Positions 1 to 11,987 of a DNA stretch of 64,000 nt are shown one piece after another. The stretch is from Gigantopelta aegis (Eukaryota; Mollusca; Gastropoda; Neomphalida; Peltospiridae). The position numbers and the translations under genes are program-made. Position 1 is the stretch's first letter. Each line of letters opens with the position of its first letter. The notes beneath the pieces were generated by a model. The model saw only the letters and a program-made list of their open reading frames with translations. It ran no database searches and had not been told where the DNA came from. The DNA lies in the NCBI RefSeq assembly GCF_016097555.1, contig NC_054704.1, forward strand, positions 93,546,653 to 93,610,652. Reading direction: 5' to 3'.

Positions 1-290
1 GATTGAATGCAGGGTCTGCGCCTTTAACCACAACAATAATTTCTACGACTTTAAGAAATTTTTCTATTCCAAACTGAACCTTTTCTTGGCAGCCACAACT
101 TGTAATGCAGCAGCAGCAGCAACTGCATTTGGAACATTTGCAAACATCTTCTTTTGTACATTTACCACAATTGGTTTCGGGAATACTCTCACCAACAACT
201 CCTTCAAATTTGTCCAAAATCAGGGAACGAACACAGACATTGTTTGCATTTCAGACAATTTCAGCCATGTCCTTGTCTGTGTTTTTCTGA
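1..290 (-). other. Possible cysteine-rich coding fragment at the window edge
   Basis: One minus-strand frame is open from about position 238 down to 1 and runs off the window. It reads RSLILDKFEGVVGES, then a cysteine cluster (CGKCTKEDVCKCSKCSCCCCC, then SCGC), then a hydrophobic stretch (FLKVVEIIVVV). A stop lies just upstream in this frame, near position 250, so an exon would need an acceptor in between. The clustered CxC, CxxC and poly-Cys pattern looks like a metal-binding or palmitoylated segment, but I do not recognise a family. The poly-Cys run partly reflects a GCA-repeat microsatellite at 108-122. A plus-strand frame of 71 codons over the same bases is Ala/Thr/Phe-rich and looks like a shadow. 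Confidence 0.25.
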
Positions 291-300
291 CACAAAGTTA

Positions 301-700
301 AATTAAAAAAAAATATAATAATAATAATTTTAAAAACCCCAAAAAACCCCAAACATTATATATATCTATATATATATATATGTGTGTGTGTGTTTGTGTT
401 CTATTAATTAATAAATGTTATTTTATTTTACTTTAATCTCATTTATTTTATTTTATTTTATTAACTTTAATTAATTTTTATTTCATTTCTATTAATTAAT
501 AAATGTTCTTTTATTTTACTTTATTTAATTTAATTTAATTTAATTTATTTTATTTTATTTTATTTTATTTTACTTTAATTAATTTTTATTTCATTTCTAT
601 TAATTAATAAATGTTCTTTTATTTTATTTTATTAACTTTAATTTATTTTTACTTTTTAAGTTATTTTATTAACTTTAATTAATTTTTAGTTTTATGGTTT
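301..700. repeat. AT-rich low-complexity tract with diverged tandem units
   Basis: An extreme AT stretch of ATTTT and TTAAT runs. A segment beginning TCTATTAATTAATAAATGTT recurs at about 399, 487 and 596, so this is a diverged tandem repeat of roughly 90-110 bp. A (TA)n/(TG)n microsatellite sits at 357-394. No gene is visible. Confidence 0.7.
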
Positions 701-3100
701 TTGTTTTATTCATTATGGAACGAGAAATGACTTCACCGATCCTTTTCCACATACAAGATTGTTCCGAGTTTCATTTTCCTCCCATAATGCACCGCGCGTT
801 TTAAACCCAAGTCATACAGTCGGTCGTTTTTCCTTTAATTCAAAGTGAAGATCGTTTCAAAGTAAGTATTTCTTAGTCTGCATATGCCCGAAAAAGATCA
901 CACTACACGATTAGGGTGGGAAAAGGTGGTGTCAGCGTGGTGTCGGTCGCTATTTCGACCACAATTCCGTTCCGAGCAAAATTGCTCGGAACGGCTCTGT
1001 ATCTGCTAATGGAAAATGGCGCCGGGCCTATAAACTCAATGTGCATTTACATTCGAGTTTATTTTTATGAACTAAGTTATAATGTACTGGCGACTTCGCT
1101 AAACAGACATGCAACACGGAAGTAAATATGGCGATCTCGCCACAGCGTGTCCCAACACACAACTAGTAGTATAAGTGGTATAACCCTGTAGTTTTGGCAC
1201 AAAAACATGCTGATAATGACAGTAGATATATACTATAATATATGTTGTAATATATGTCTTCTAGCAAGTCTAATATGTATGATAACTTCGCCTAACGATG
1301 AAAATAAGTCCTGGCGAAGTCGCCCCGGGCGAGTTCACCAGGGCGAGATCGACACGGGGCGAGATCGCCAGGCTCCTTGAAAGCTTAGGTGCGCCAATAC
1401 ACCGGACAGCACTGTACCAAGGCAAGGGTCCAAATCGTTCCTATTGGACACTAAATGGTAGTTTAGAGTTGCCAATCCAAAACAAATTAAACCATTAAAT
1501 TCACATCATTTTGCGAATATGGAGCAGTTCGTTTTCTTTTCCCAGCTGACAGTTTGCTACGAATACAATACCTTATAGTTGTCCAAACCCGTCAAAACTT
1601 CCTTAGACAAATAAACGAACTCCGCCATGTCTCTTCCTGATCCTCGCCGTAAATAAAACCATGTGGGATTGGCTGGTGTTAGTTTTCTATTTAGTTGGTA
1701 TCCAATGAGAAAGCTGTTTGGATTAGACGTGCTTATCTGCTGAGAGTGCTACCGGCAATGTTGTTGATCACTAAACAGTCACCAATGAGTGACGTTGCGA
1801 AGAGCTTGAATCTGTGTGCAGTGATCCGGAACCATATGCTGACAGGTTATGGGAGGGTCCTACGTAAACCGATAAAACATTCAGCAGATCTGACGCGTCC
1901 ATAATTGATCCACATGGCGCATTACTCTGGGAATAAGTGTGTAAAAAATTATATTGTTTTCAAAGATATTTTTATTTTATTTTATTTGACTATCGGCACG
2001 GTACTTTTAAAGTGACATGGTTACGGGGATCGGGCTAAAACGAACCCCTAGTCGGCTAGTGACTAGGAAAATTGTCGAAAAGGGAGCCGATTTCGCTCTA
2101 ACAGTACCTCAATATATTGGCTAAAGCAGTACCACTTGGGGGAGGGAGCCTGGTTTTTGTTGTTTTGTTTTGTTCTTTTTTATTATTATTATTATTATTA
2201 TTATCATTATGGCAAGACTTCTAGTAATTCCAGCATTCAGTATATAATATTCAGGCTGAGGTTTAGAACTTTAGTGATAGGGCTACTGATAGTATTAGCA
2301 TGCTGGAACATTCGGAACTCTTTTTGTTTCATTTCAGTACTGTTTCAGCTAATGTAGAACAACATGTAGTTCAGGGTGACGAGAAAATTAATTTTGGAAA
2401 ATTCTCTGTTAAAATTTTTTAAAATGCTGAAACCGAGTTATTTTAAAACAAAATATCAATTATTATATGAAATGGTCCAAATTTTCGGTTTTCATTATGT
2501 CATGAATTTTTTTTGGGTTTTTTTTTCTCTCATTTGGACACATTTTCTGGTGGAAGTTGGTCTGTGCCCCCAGTGAGTGTGTTTGAACATTAATTTGATA
2601 TAAGCATGTTAAATTCTGACATTTGATCTGACAGTCTTATGTGGGCATACATACATACGTTGTTGGGGGTTTTTTTTGTTCTTTTTTCTTTGTTTATTAT
2701 AAGTCATATCATGAAGTATTTTATAATGACACATCTTTTATCTGGGATGAAAAAAAGGCATACATGTTTTCAAGGCATAATTAGTAATAATTGCCAGTAT
2801 TCAGCATTAACCAGATACAGATTTAGATAGGGTCCTTTAATTTGGGTCGATTAGACTTTACCTTTGTATAATGTTTTATTTATTAATGCCACCAGACTGC
2901 ATGACATATTAATGTTACACCTGTTACAGACACCCTCCTAATAACTTATAAATCTCTACCACTGCTTATATTTAAAGACTTACAATTATACACATGTATC
3001 ATTTCACTTAACTAGTAGATATAGCTGCCTATTTTCCTCCCAACAGCCCACTTTTAAAGATACGCAAACATCCTGAATTATTGAAGACAGTATGATTGGG
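701..3100. other. Intergenic stretch, no recognised gene
   Basis: Mixed-composition DNA. A GTAAGT splice-donor-like site at 862 could end a 5' untranslated exon of the downstream EndoU gene, but nothing links the two. At 1080-1380 a cluster of GGCGA/TCGCC motifs occurs, partly as short tandem units (GGGCGAGTTCACCA, GGGCGAGATCGACAC, GGGCGAGATCGCCA at 1328-1372). A TTATTATTA microsatellite lies at 2180-2203. Short open frames here show no family resemblance. Confidence 0.5.
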
Positions 3101-3109
3101 GTGTTTTTT

Positions 3110-3292
3110 CATTCCAACCAGTGCTCCCACAAGTTGTTTATCCTGTCTATGGGAAAGTGCTTATAAAAGATCCATTGCTGCTAATGGATAAATTTAGCAT
3201 ATGTCCTCTAATACAATGTATCAGAATCCAATAGGTCATCATTAGTTAATCAATGTACTCTAGTGGTGTCTTTACACAAAACAAACTTTAAT
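3110..3292 (+). mobile_element. SINE fragment, S2 type (ACAAAACAAACTTT tail)
   Basis: Contains the body shared by many repeats here (ATTCCAACCAGTGCTCC, then GTGCTTATAAAAGATCC, then TAGTGGTGTCTTTACAC) and ends ACAAAACAAACTTTAA. The tRNA-like head is missing, so the copy is 5' truncated. Confidence 0.75.
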
Positions 3293-3506
3293 TGTTAACT
3301 ATCCATTAATAGAGAAAATGTATGCACATAAGATAAATTTATGAAATTCATGCAGCAACCTACATGGGATTTTGCAAGGAATTTTACCAGAAATTTATTT
3401 AAATAAAATTTAGTCATTACCCTGCAAAATGCTCCACATACCCACTGGTGCAGGAAGCATGTACCCACCCCCCACACACACACTTTGTAGCAGCAGCTAT
3501 GGTTTT

Positions 3507-3806
3507 TATACAGCGCTCGCTCGCTGTGCGGTCAGTCTGGGATCGATCCCTGTCGGTGGGCCCATTGAGCTATTTCTCGTTCCAGCCAGTGCACCATGAC
3601 TGGTATATCAACGGCCATGGTATGTACTACCCTCTCTATGGGATGGTGCATATAAAAGATCCCTTGCTACTAATCAAAAAAAGTAGCCCATGAAGTGACG
3701 ACAGCGGGTTTCCTCTCTCATTATCTGTGTGGTCCTTAACCATGTGTTTGACACCATATAACTAAATAAAATGTGTTGAGTGCATTGTTAAATAAAACAT
3801 TGCTTT
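3507..3806 (+). mobile_element. tRNA-derived SINE, S1 type, nearly full
   Basis: Begins within a tRNA-like head (AGCGCTCGCTCGCTGTGCGG, B-box-like GGGATCGATCCC), continues with the shared body (TTTCTCGTTCCAGCCAGTGC, GGTGCATATAAAAGATCCC) and ends with the S1 tail (GTTAAATAAAACATTGC). The order head to AT-rich tail gives the plus strand. Confidence 0.85.
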
Positions 3807-3844
3807 CTATGGTTTTTATATATTTATACATGTATTTATGTATA

Positions 3845-4464
3845 TAGTCAAACCTCGATAACTCCACCTTCGATCTCTCAAAAATTTAACGCATGTGGAT
3901 TGATCAAACTCGTTGTCGATAGTATTTTAAAGACAAATTAATTGTCAATCTGGTCAATCAGACAAAGCGCGCCTGTCTCGCATGATCTGGGCTGTATGGA
4001 ATTAAGGTAATAATTACAGAATAATAGATCGCCGGCTAAGCGGAACGAAATGATCCTGTGTTTGGTTGTCCGTGTTCGTACATGGCGGAGAGCCTCGCTC
4101 CGTAATACATAATTACAGAATTACAGGTTAACTTCAAAGAGCACTTGTAATAATTGTTTGCATTGTTTCTTTTTTATAAATGTTAGTTCCTGATTTACAT
4201 TAGTGCTTTTTAATGATTTTTCCTATTTAAAATAATTAAAAATAATTTTGTGAAAAACAAATGTACTGAGTGTTATTCGGTGTTCAGTGTTTTATTTATT
4301 TGTCACATTCCACCATGTTTTGACATCTGCAAAATACATCAACGTTCATTATATCATTTCCTTCCAGTTTCAGATATGAACTCTTATATATTAGTTTCGG
4401 AAACTCCCTGAAAGTTAATCTATTTCCTCATCCCCTTCAAGATCGAGTTATCGAAGTTTGACTG
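3845..4464. mobile_element. 620-bp TIR element with TA target duplication (Tc1/mariner- or pogo-like MITE)
   Basis: Terminal inverted repeats: left TAGTCAAACCTCGATAACTC at 3845; the right end at 4464, reversed, reads CAGTCAAACTTCGATAACTC. Both ends are flanked by TA. No transposase is present, so it is non-autonomous. TIRs of the form CAGTCAAACCTCGATA and a TA target are usual in the Tc1/mariner group, including pogo-like elements. It lies 300 bp upstream of the first recognised EndoU exon. Confidence 0.75.
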
Positions 4465-4761
4465 TACATGTATATATATGTGTGTATGCCCCCAACGTTT
4501 TGGCACCTTCCTTACACCTGTAATTCCCCTTTGAAAAAAACTACATGTATGATGTTGGTATTATTAAGTATACATGTACATGTGAGTTCACTTTAAAAAA
4601 AACCCAAAACACCGATACATTTTTGCTATTGACTGTTTACTTTCCAAATAATGGCCTCCGAAATCCTTTGTACCTGCATTTTGAAAATATTGCGTTTTAT
4701 TTTTCACAATGTATGTTTTTTGTTTTGTTATTATTATTAATTTTTCTTGATCGTTTTTCAG

Positions 4762-7700
4762 CTTCACTCCTGACCCTGACTTGTCAGAACAGCTGACCAA
4801 GCTTTGGGAACTGGATACAAATAAGTGTTTTCCAGGTGTCGATTATGAACTGGATCTGCAAGGTAAACTTTATAATACTTGAACAGGGCTCAAAACGTCC
4901 TGTCGCTAGGTCGCCATGGCAACCAATGTCCTGTTTGGGCGAATTAAATATTAAAAAATAATGGCATTAGTTGCCAAAATAATATTATTTGGGTGATCTT
5001 CTGTAGAGCTATAACATATGAGCCACTATTAATATTTGTATTGCATATATTTATTCCACATTAAAATCTTGCTCGTGGTTTGCTTACCTCAATTTGCCAA
5101 CATCCATTATTATATTTTGGGGCACCATATTTTTTGGCGAGTTTCAAGCCCTGCTGGAAACAACATTAGGTACACTAAATACATACATGTGTTAACTGTA
5201 CAGTTAAGCTATAGTCACATTTTATCAGTGTGTTAAAGTTAAAAGCATCATTAAACAGTACAAAGTTTTATTATAATCAGTAGGGTCCACTGTTTCCCAA
5301 CATTTATTGGGGTGGGATGGAGGGGGAAGCATTATACTTGAACGAGATCTTACTTGAACTAAAAGTCAAACGGGTTTCATAAAATCACTGTCCATAAAAA
5401 CAGTAATTTCTTTTATTATGTACTGGTATCTAATGATTGGTTTTATCAAAGAGTACCTACAATGTGCTACATTGTATTACATGCTGTGTCACAATGTTAT
5501 CTGTTATTAGTACTTTTTACAATGTTATAAAATGTTTCATTATATACATTGCAATGAAATATATAGATCTACAGAAACCATGAAAGTGATATTCGGTAGT
5601 TTCAACTGATCACAAAAAAACATTCAATTTGTTTTTGTTTTTGTTTTAGGCTATGTGACAAGTACCCGGAACGTAAGCCGTGACTATGCATATGACAAAC
5701 TCTTCTACTGGGTTGATGAAGAAAATGTGTTTGAAAGACCCACTTACAAAGGTAGGATATGAACTAGATCCTGTCATTGTTACACAGGAAAGAAGGAAAT
5801 GTTTTATTTATTTAACAACGCGCTCAACACATTTTATTTATGGTTATATGGCGTTGGACATATGGTTAAGGACCACACAGATATTGAGATAGGAAACCTG
5901 CTGTCGCAACTTCGTAGGCTATTCTTTTCGATTAGCAGCAAGGGATCTTTTATATGCACCATCCCACAGACAGGATAGTGCATACCACGACCTTTGTTAC
6001 ATCAGTTGTGAAGCACTGGCTGGAACGAGAAATACACAGAGCCAGATAACGTATTTAAAATGTGGGCGAGGGTCTGAACAATTCACAGCACTGTGTAATA
6101 AGTGGGGGTTGAGGGCCGGTACCTATACTTTATTATATTATATATGCCAGAGTGCTTAAAGGGGTTGGCCTAAGTTTGTTGCCATTTTAACTGGACTTTA
6201 CCTCCCAAGAATATTGATGTAAATTAATTTTCTTTTTTTTCATTTACTTGTCCATCCATTTATGCTAGTGATGATAATTGGTACCTGAATTTACTATAAT
6301 ATTATATATCATTATTTCATGGACTTTGAATAAAAGAGAAGTCTTATTTAATTTTTCAGCCTTCAAAAATTTACTAGACAACTATGAATTGGAGATAGGA
6401 ACTATTGAGAATGTGACATTTGAGGAGAAAAAGGAAAACTGGGCTTTTCTTGACGCCATCATGGAAACTCCTGTTATGCAGGAAACACACAAGTATCTGG
6501 TATCCAAGGCCGATGTCTCTGAAGATGAAAGTGATTTTAAGAAATTGCTACATGACATTTGGTTCCGGATGTTTAGAAAAAAAGGATGTCGGTAAATACA
6601 TGTCCAAAATTTATTAGTCTATCGTATGAGAAAAAACAGGTATTTTATATTCATGTGTTGTAAACAAACAATTTGTTTAACAACACCAATAGAGCACATT
6701 GATTTATTAATCACTGGCTATTAGATGTCAAACATATGGTCATTTTGTCACAGTTATGGAGAGAAAACCTGCTACATTTTTCCATTAGTAGCAAGAGATC
6801 TTTTACTTGCACCATTCCACAGACAGGATACCACGGCCTTTGATGTACCAGCCGTGGTGCACTGGCTCAAACGAGAAATAGCTCAATGGGTCCAACAACA
6901 GGGATCGATCTTAGACCGACTGCGCTTCATCCTCTGAAAATTGTGAGAATAATAATGTCATTCATGTGTCACTCACACACATGTACTTTTGCGTAACTCA
7001 TTTTCTGTTCATGCATTAAATTCAGGACATAATAGATTATGCAAAAAGGAAATTGGTTACCTGAATTAATTTTTATGTAACCCACACATTTTTAATTATC
7101 GGAGGCCGGTATTTTAATTCCAATGATAATGTTGTACACGTATTAAGTACATAGAGACATAGAGACATCCACATGCAGGTCTATAAACAGCCAGCATTCA
7201 TATTATAAATTGTGATATTTGTAGAGGAAACGACTCATGCAGTTTTGAACATGTCTTTGTTGGTGAAGGGAGAGGCGAAGAGTTTATTGGTCTTCATAAC
7301 TGGATAAAGTTTTATTTGGAGGAAAAAGTAGGAAACATCAATTACCATGGTTACTTTCGCAGGGAAACTGTAAGTATTTTTGAAATGTATACATATTTAA
7401 CTACCAATAGTGGTATATTCTAAGATAAAAAGTTTTCAAGAATATCATACAAGTATAATTTTTATTTAAGCTGTTAGAATTTAAAACTGTTGATAATAGC
7501 AATAATTGGATATGTCACTTAAAGGGACACACCCTAGTTACGGCTAGTTGTTAACCATTACGGCGTTGTTTTTCGCTATTAAACCCATTTTTTCACAAAT
7601 AAAATTGCACTTTACTTACCGTTTATTATTTAGAATATACATTTCCATTCACCTGAAGTGTTTTTTGGTAATCCTGGTAATCCTGGTGTTTGTAATACCA

Positions 7701-9044
7701 CAAAATGCATTTTTCGTATTTCTGAAAAACGGACGCACGTTTGACAAAAAAACGTTGAGCAGACAAGGTCTAATCTATTTTTAGACGGGATATTTCCATT
7801 TCAATGTCACAGATGTTGGTATACCACGTGACCGTTATCATTTTGGTTCGGTTTGTTTTCTCGTGCACGGTTCGCGCAATAAACATCCGATTTGTTGTTG
7901 TTCATTTGTGAGATTTTTCTTCACAGTTCGTGAACATTTTCAGTAACAATAAAGTTCAGACAAGTAAGTGTCTCAATACAAAACGTTACAAACCCTTAAA
8001 ACCAATAATTTTGCTAAGTCTTACGATATCTGGAGAGGGGATACAATCAGGACAGAACAGTTGGAACATGTCCAGGAGAGGTGAAAAGAACGCACCCCAA
8101 GTCTGTGAAATTTGTCGTGATGTAGGCATTGTTGTGCTTCGAGCGACATCTACCGGTGACATCAGAATACAAACTTTCAAAATTATTTCAAGCAATTGGG
8201 ACACGGGGATTCCCATGGTATTTATCGATATAAAACCTGCTTTTTCACTCCATTTGATAAAAACGTGATCTAAGTGTGTTACAGGTTTGTAGATTAACCA
8301 AATTATAATTTATTTTTGCTGGATGGAACTAGGGTGTGCGGTTTTAAAGAGAGAGATAGAGTTTTAAAACACTAACATTGGGGGTTGGGGTGGGGTCAGG
8401 ATATTCATATTTACAAAATAGACTTAACTGCAACATTTGACTTCCTTTTTTTGACTAGCCGTCGGGCATGGCAGTGGTAGTTATTTACTAGCCCAACATT
8501 TAACATTACTAGCCATGGGAGTGGGATTACCATAATCTAGAAGTCCTGCACAGTTTGATAAAATGTTATCTCAAACATGTGTGATTTGAGTACTTATTTT
8601 AATTGATTAAGAAACACTAACAATCCCATGATAGAATTTGGATGGCGTTCTACATATTTGTTCAGGATATAACTGATAATATTGTACATTTTTAGCAGTC
8701 ATAAATATTGATTCTGCTGTAGTTATTGTCGTTTACAAGATAAATTCGAGGTGATGAAAGTTAACTTTGTTTTGTGTGTCCAGGTTAAGGACGATGACGT
8801 CCCACGTCTGTTAGCCGTCCAGTTTGACTGGAAGGGCATCAAGGGGAAGCCTCTGTGCAGCATCTTCATTGGCACAAGTCCCGAGTTTGAGATTGCAGCG
8901 TACACCACCTCTCTGTTGCTAGGTAAAGATGACGGAAGTACGGATATACAGCTGGGGGAGTATGAGATTGAGCTGACCTGTCACTCGTTTGGCTATCACA
9001 GGAAGAAGTTGGGCACAGCATTCATTACAGCTGCTAGGATTTAA
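4762..9044 (+). CDS. endoU: Poly(U)-specific endoribonuclease, EndoU/XendoU family (5 exons seen, first exon not secure)
   Basis: A metal-dependent RNase cutting at uridines, giving 2',3'-cyclic phosphate ends, by family knowledge. Exons: 4762-4862, 5650-5751, 6360-6591, 7225-7369 and 8784-9044; every junction has GT..AG and matching phase. The five exons encode about 279 residues, close to Xenopus XendoU (292), without somatomedin-B domains or a visible signal peptide. Family residues present: FEHVFVGE and GLHNW in exon 4 (the two catalytic histidines and two acidic residues of XendoU), FDWKG in exon 5 (catalytic lysine), then FIGTSPEFE and the C-terminal LGTAF. The first exon seen begins in phase 2, so at least a start codon lies upstream; one candidate is the 20-nt exon 4082-4101. 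Possible poly(A) signals AATAAA are at 9158 and 9404. Introns carry MITEs and SINEs. The identification is very secure; the N-terminus is not. Confidence 0.93.
4884..5153. mobile_element. 270-bp hAT-like MITE in an EndoU intron
   Basis: Left end CAGGGCTCAAAACG; right end reversed CAGGGCTTGAAACTCG. Flanks TACTTGAA and CTGGAAAC may be a degraded 8-bp target duplication. No coding capacity. CAGGG termini with an 8-bp duplication are typical of hAT elements. Confidence 0.6.
5797..6042 (-). mobile_element. SINE, S1 type, in an EndoU intron
   Basis: On the plus strand it starts with the reversed tail (ATGTTTTATTTATTTAACAA) and contains GCAAGGGATCTTTTATATGC and CTGGCTGGAACGAGAAAT. The tRNA-like head is missing. 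Confidence 0.8.
6663..6930 (-). mobile_element. SINE, S2 type, in an EndoU intron
   Basis: Reversed tail TTTGTTTAACAACACCAATA, body AGATGTCAAACATATGG and TAGCAAGAGATCTTTTAC, ending near GGGATCGATCTTAGACCG, which corresponds to part of the tRNA-like head. Confidence 0.8.
7523..8343. mobile_element. 821-bp TTAA-flanked TIR element, copy A
   Basis: Flanked by TTAA at 7519-7522 and 8344-8347. Left end AGGGACACACCCTAGTTAC; right end reversed AACCGCACACCCTAGTTCC. It matches, in inverted orientation, the 826-bp element at 47935-48760 along its whole length. No transposase frame is evident; short frames (for example 7930-8268) differ between copies. A TTAA duplication is the hallmark of piggyBac-type elements, but the termini do not match a piggyBac terminus known to me. 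Confidence 0.8.
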
Positions 9045-9163
9045 ATTGACGTTTTCAGTATTTTTGGTATTTGCAAGATTTGCAGCAGCAGCTATGGATT
9101 TAAATTAACAAATTCAGTATTTTGGGTATTCGCAGGATTTGCAACATCTAGGATTTAAATAAA
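9033..9163 (+). repeat. Two-copy tandem duplication over the EndoU stop codon and 3' UTR
   Basis: The segment GGATTTAAATTGACGTTTTC...TTGGTATTTGCAAGATTTGCA directly after the stop is repeated about 60-70 bp on as GGATTTAAATTAACAAATTC...TGGGTATTCGCAGGATTTGCA, and a third GGATTTAAAT follows at 9151. The last coding bases are included in the unit. Confidence 0.7.
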
Positions 9164-9199
9164 AGTTTGATATTCATAAGGAATTAGAGAAACTTCAAT

Positions 9200-11956
9200 G
9201 ACATGTTTTACAAATATATTTTGGGGGTTTAAAAAAATTAAAACTACCTTTCATGAAATTACCAACTATCTTCCAAATCTTTCAACTTTTAAACCAGATG
9301 CCATCAATGTCCTGCATAGATGCGGTGGAGGGGGCAAGGGGGTAATGCCCTCTCTCAAACTTAAACTGGAGGGGCCAGCCTCCCTCCATTGAAAGGCAAT
9401 CTAAATAAAACAATTATGGATTTAAATGGGTTTTTATAACTCCCAACGGTTCACAAGAAAATATATACAACCTCAATGCCTATGTTCTGAGTTAAATAAC
9501 TTTTTAAAATGTACTTCCATGTTCAACCATGTTCTTTGTTGAACAATTTATCCACAGATATTCTCTAATACAAACATGTCATTGAATTTTCCTGTTCCAA
9601 GATGAGAACAGTAGAGCTGAAGTTCAGCAGTCCATGCTTATTTTGGCTGACTTTTCTATAAAGCTGTTTTACAATTGTAGGTGTACGGGTAAAAAACTAT
9701 TTAATATTTTTACTCAGAAAGACTGGCTTATGGTCTGCAGCACATACTGTGTTGCTTGGTTATGGTTATTTTAAGCACCAGTTGCTTTTGATGGGATTGT
9801 TGAGCTGATGTAGAGTGCTATGTTTTTAAGATATTTTATTGGTCAGATTGCTATCCAAATTATTTTTGTCCCGTCTGGAACTCGCAGTTTAAAAAAAAAA
9901 AAAAACCCCACTAAAATAATGATTCAAACTTGTTTAATTTAGTAATTATTCTTAGGCTCAGGACAGTATATAATATACATCAAGTTTTTTTATCTTTACA
10001 GTCTTCAGACATGTTAACATTATTTGCAATAAACGGACTTCCGGACAGGACAAAAAGGAGACCCTTATATGATTTATGCTTGCCATGTCTAGATCAGTAT
10101 TTTAGTCAAGTTAATGCAACACACAAAAGTATCAGTTTCATCAGCCATGCACTGCCTTTGTCAAGATTTCATATTTAAAAAACAATTAAATGAAGATATA
10201 CAAAACGTTAAAACTGACGGTTAGTATGGTCCCACGTGACCTCAGGGTGACTTTACTGGAGCTCTGAGCAAGGCTTCTAGGGGCTTTGGCATTAATGGCA
10301 TTGCTTATATATTTGCCACTTTGTACTCCCCAAAGGCCACACTGGGTATGACAAACAATTTATACATCAGAAACTGCACACTAACTGGGTATAATTTATG
10401 CAGATTTGCATAGTTCAAAGACATAATATAATTAATAATCATATATTTTGTGATGTGTTATGAATATTCTTGGCAATATTAGTATATCTATAATTTATAA
10501 CCAGCTGAAGGTATGTTTGTTATTTTTTACATTCTCTTTGATGGAAAATATGTATGTACTGATTCTTATTATGTAATTATGTTTTGTTTTTAAATTAAGG
10601 AATCGTGAGTTGTGGGGTATGAATTGATATTTTAATGACCTCAGGATCCATTTTTCTCTGAACATAATGTTTCAGTTCAGTAAACCACAAAACACTGCAC
10701 ATTTTCATAATCATTTGCCATTTCCAGTCACAGTGAAATATGGTAAGTATTAAGAAAGCAAATTGCAACGATTTTGATATATACATGTATTTTGTAATGA
10801 AGTACATAACTTACTTCTAATGTTTACAGTTAATTTCAAAATTAACTTGGAGCTCAGGACACATTATATATTGTGGCATTATTATATTGTTATTGAGATT
10901 ATTTCATTTAAGGATAAGAGCAAAATATATTTGCCTAAATGATGAAGCTATTTATCTATTAGTTTTGTCCAATTTTACGACCATGTAACATACTGTACCC
11001 TAATACTCAAAATCTGACACTTTTGTCTGTTGCTCTGTAGTACTTATTTATGATCTATGGTTTATGTATTTGCATGTTCTGTGCGTGTATGCTACATACA
11101 TACTTGAAATCTAGTCATCTATTTTTATACTGGTTTTGTTTTCAACAATGCAATATGTGTTACTATCTTTGATACTACCCAAATTTGATACTACATTTAT
11201 TACATTACTCTTTATGGAATGTGATGTCTGTTACCTTTATTATAATATCTGTATTTGTCATAGTTAATATAACTAAGTATATTAAAACAAAGCTTTTAAC
11301 TTGCCCAACAATACACAAGTCAATATTTTAGGTTGTCAAATACTAGAAAAGTTGTATATATGCAGAAATGTCCATTATTGGGTCCAGGTGTGATTATGGG
11401 GAGTGCTATATGTGAACTTGGTTTAGCATATAACAAATTATGATATTTTTTATTGTTTACTTTGCATTTCTTGCAAGTATATGTCAATACTGAATGGAAG
11501 ACAAATCAGATTTAATAAGCAACTCTTGGAGCAATGTCAACACATTGTAGTCTGTATTACAAGTACATTTGTGTAGATACATATCCTTTTTTGTTACTCT
11601 AGCCCTGAAATAATATTGTTTTGGTCAGGAATTTGCTTTTTAAATACATCTTGACACATGACGTTTTTGTTGGACCATATCCCAAGTAAAGTCCTGAATT
11701 TCTCTGAACCTTTTGTATATTCTATGCATAGTGGATTTTGTTTTCTTTTTATAGTATATTTACATTAAAGGTATAATAAAAATACATTACTACTTATTTT
11801 GTGTGACGTTTTTAGTTGTTAGTCTTTTGTGGGGGGTGGGGGGTGGTGGTGTTGTTGGGGTTTTTTGTAGGGGAGGGAGGAGGGATTGTGCTCATACTGG
11901 AATGTTCCTTCTTTGTGTAGCTCAACTATTGATGTTGGGATTATTATTTTTTATTA

Positions 11957-11987
<31 letters not shown>

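Noticed and set aside
1298-1904. Short plus-strand frames upstream of EndoU as its first exons
   Set aside because: None ends in a donor of the required phase except by chance, and none resembles an EndoU N-terminus.
7930-8268. 112-codon frame in an EndoU intron, with a counterpart near 48062
   Set aside because: It lies inside the TTAA-flanked element, differs in frame and length between copies, and has no transposase motif.
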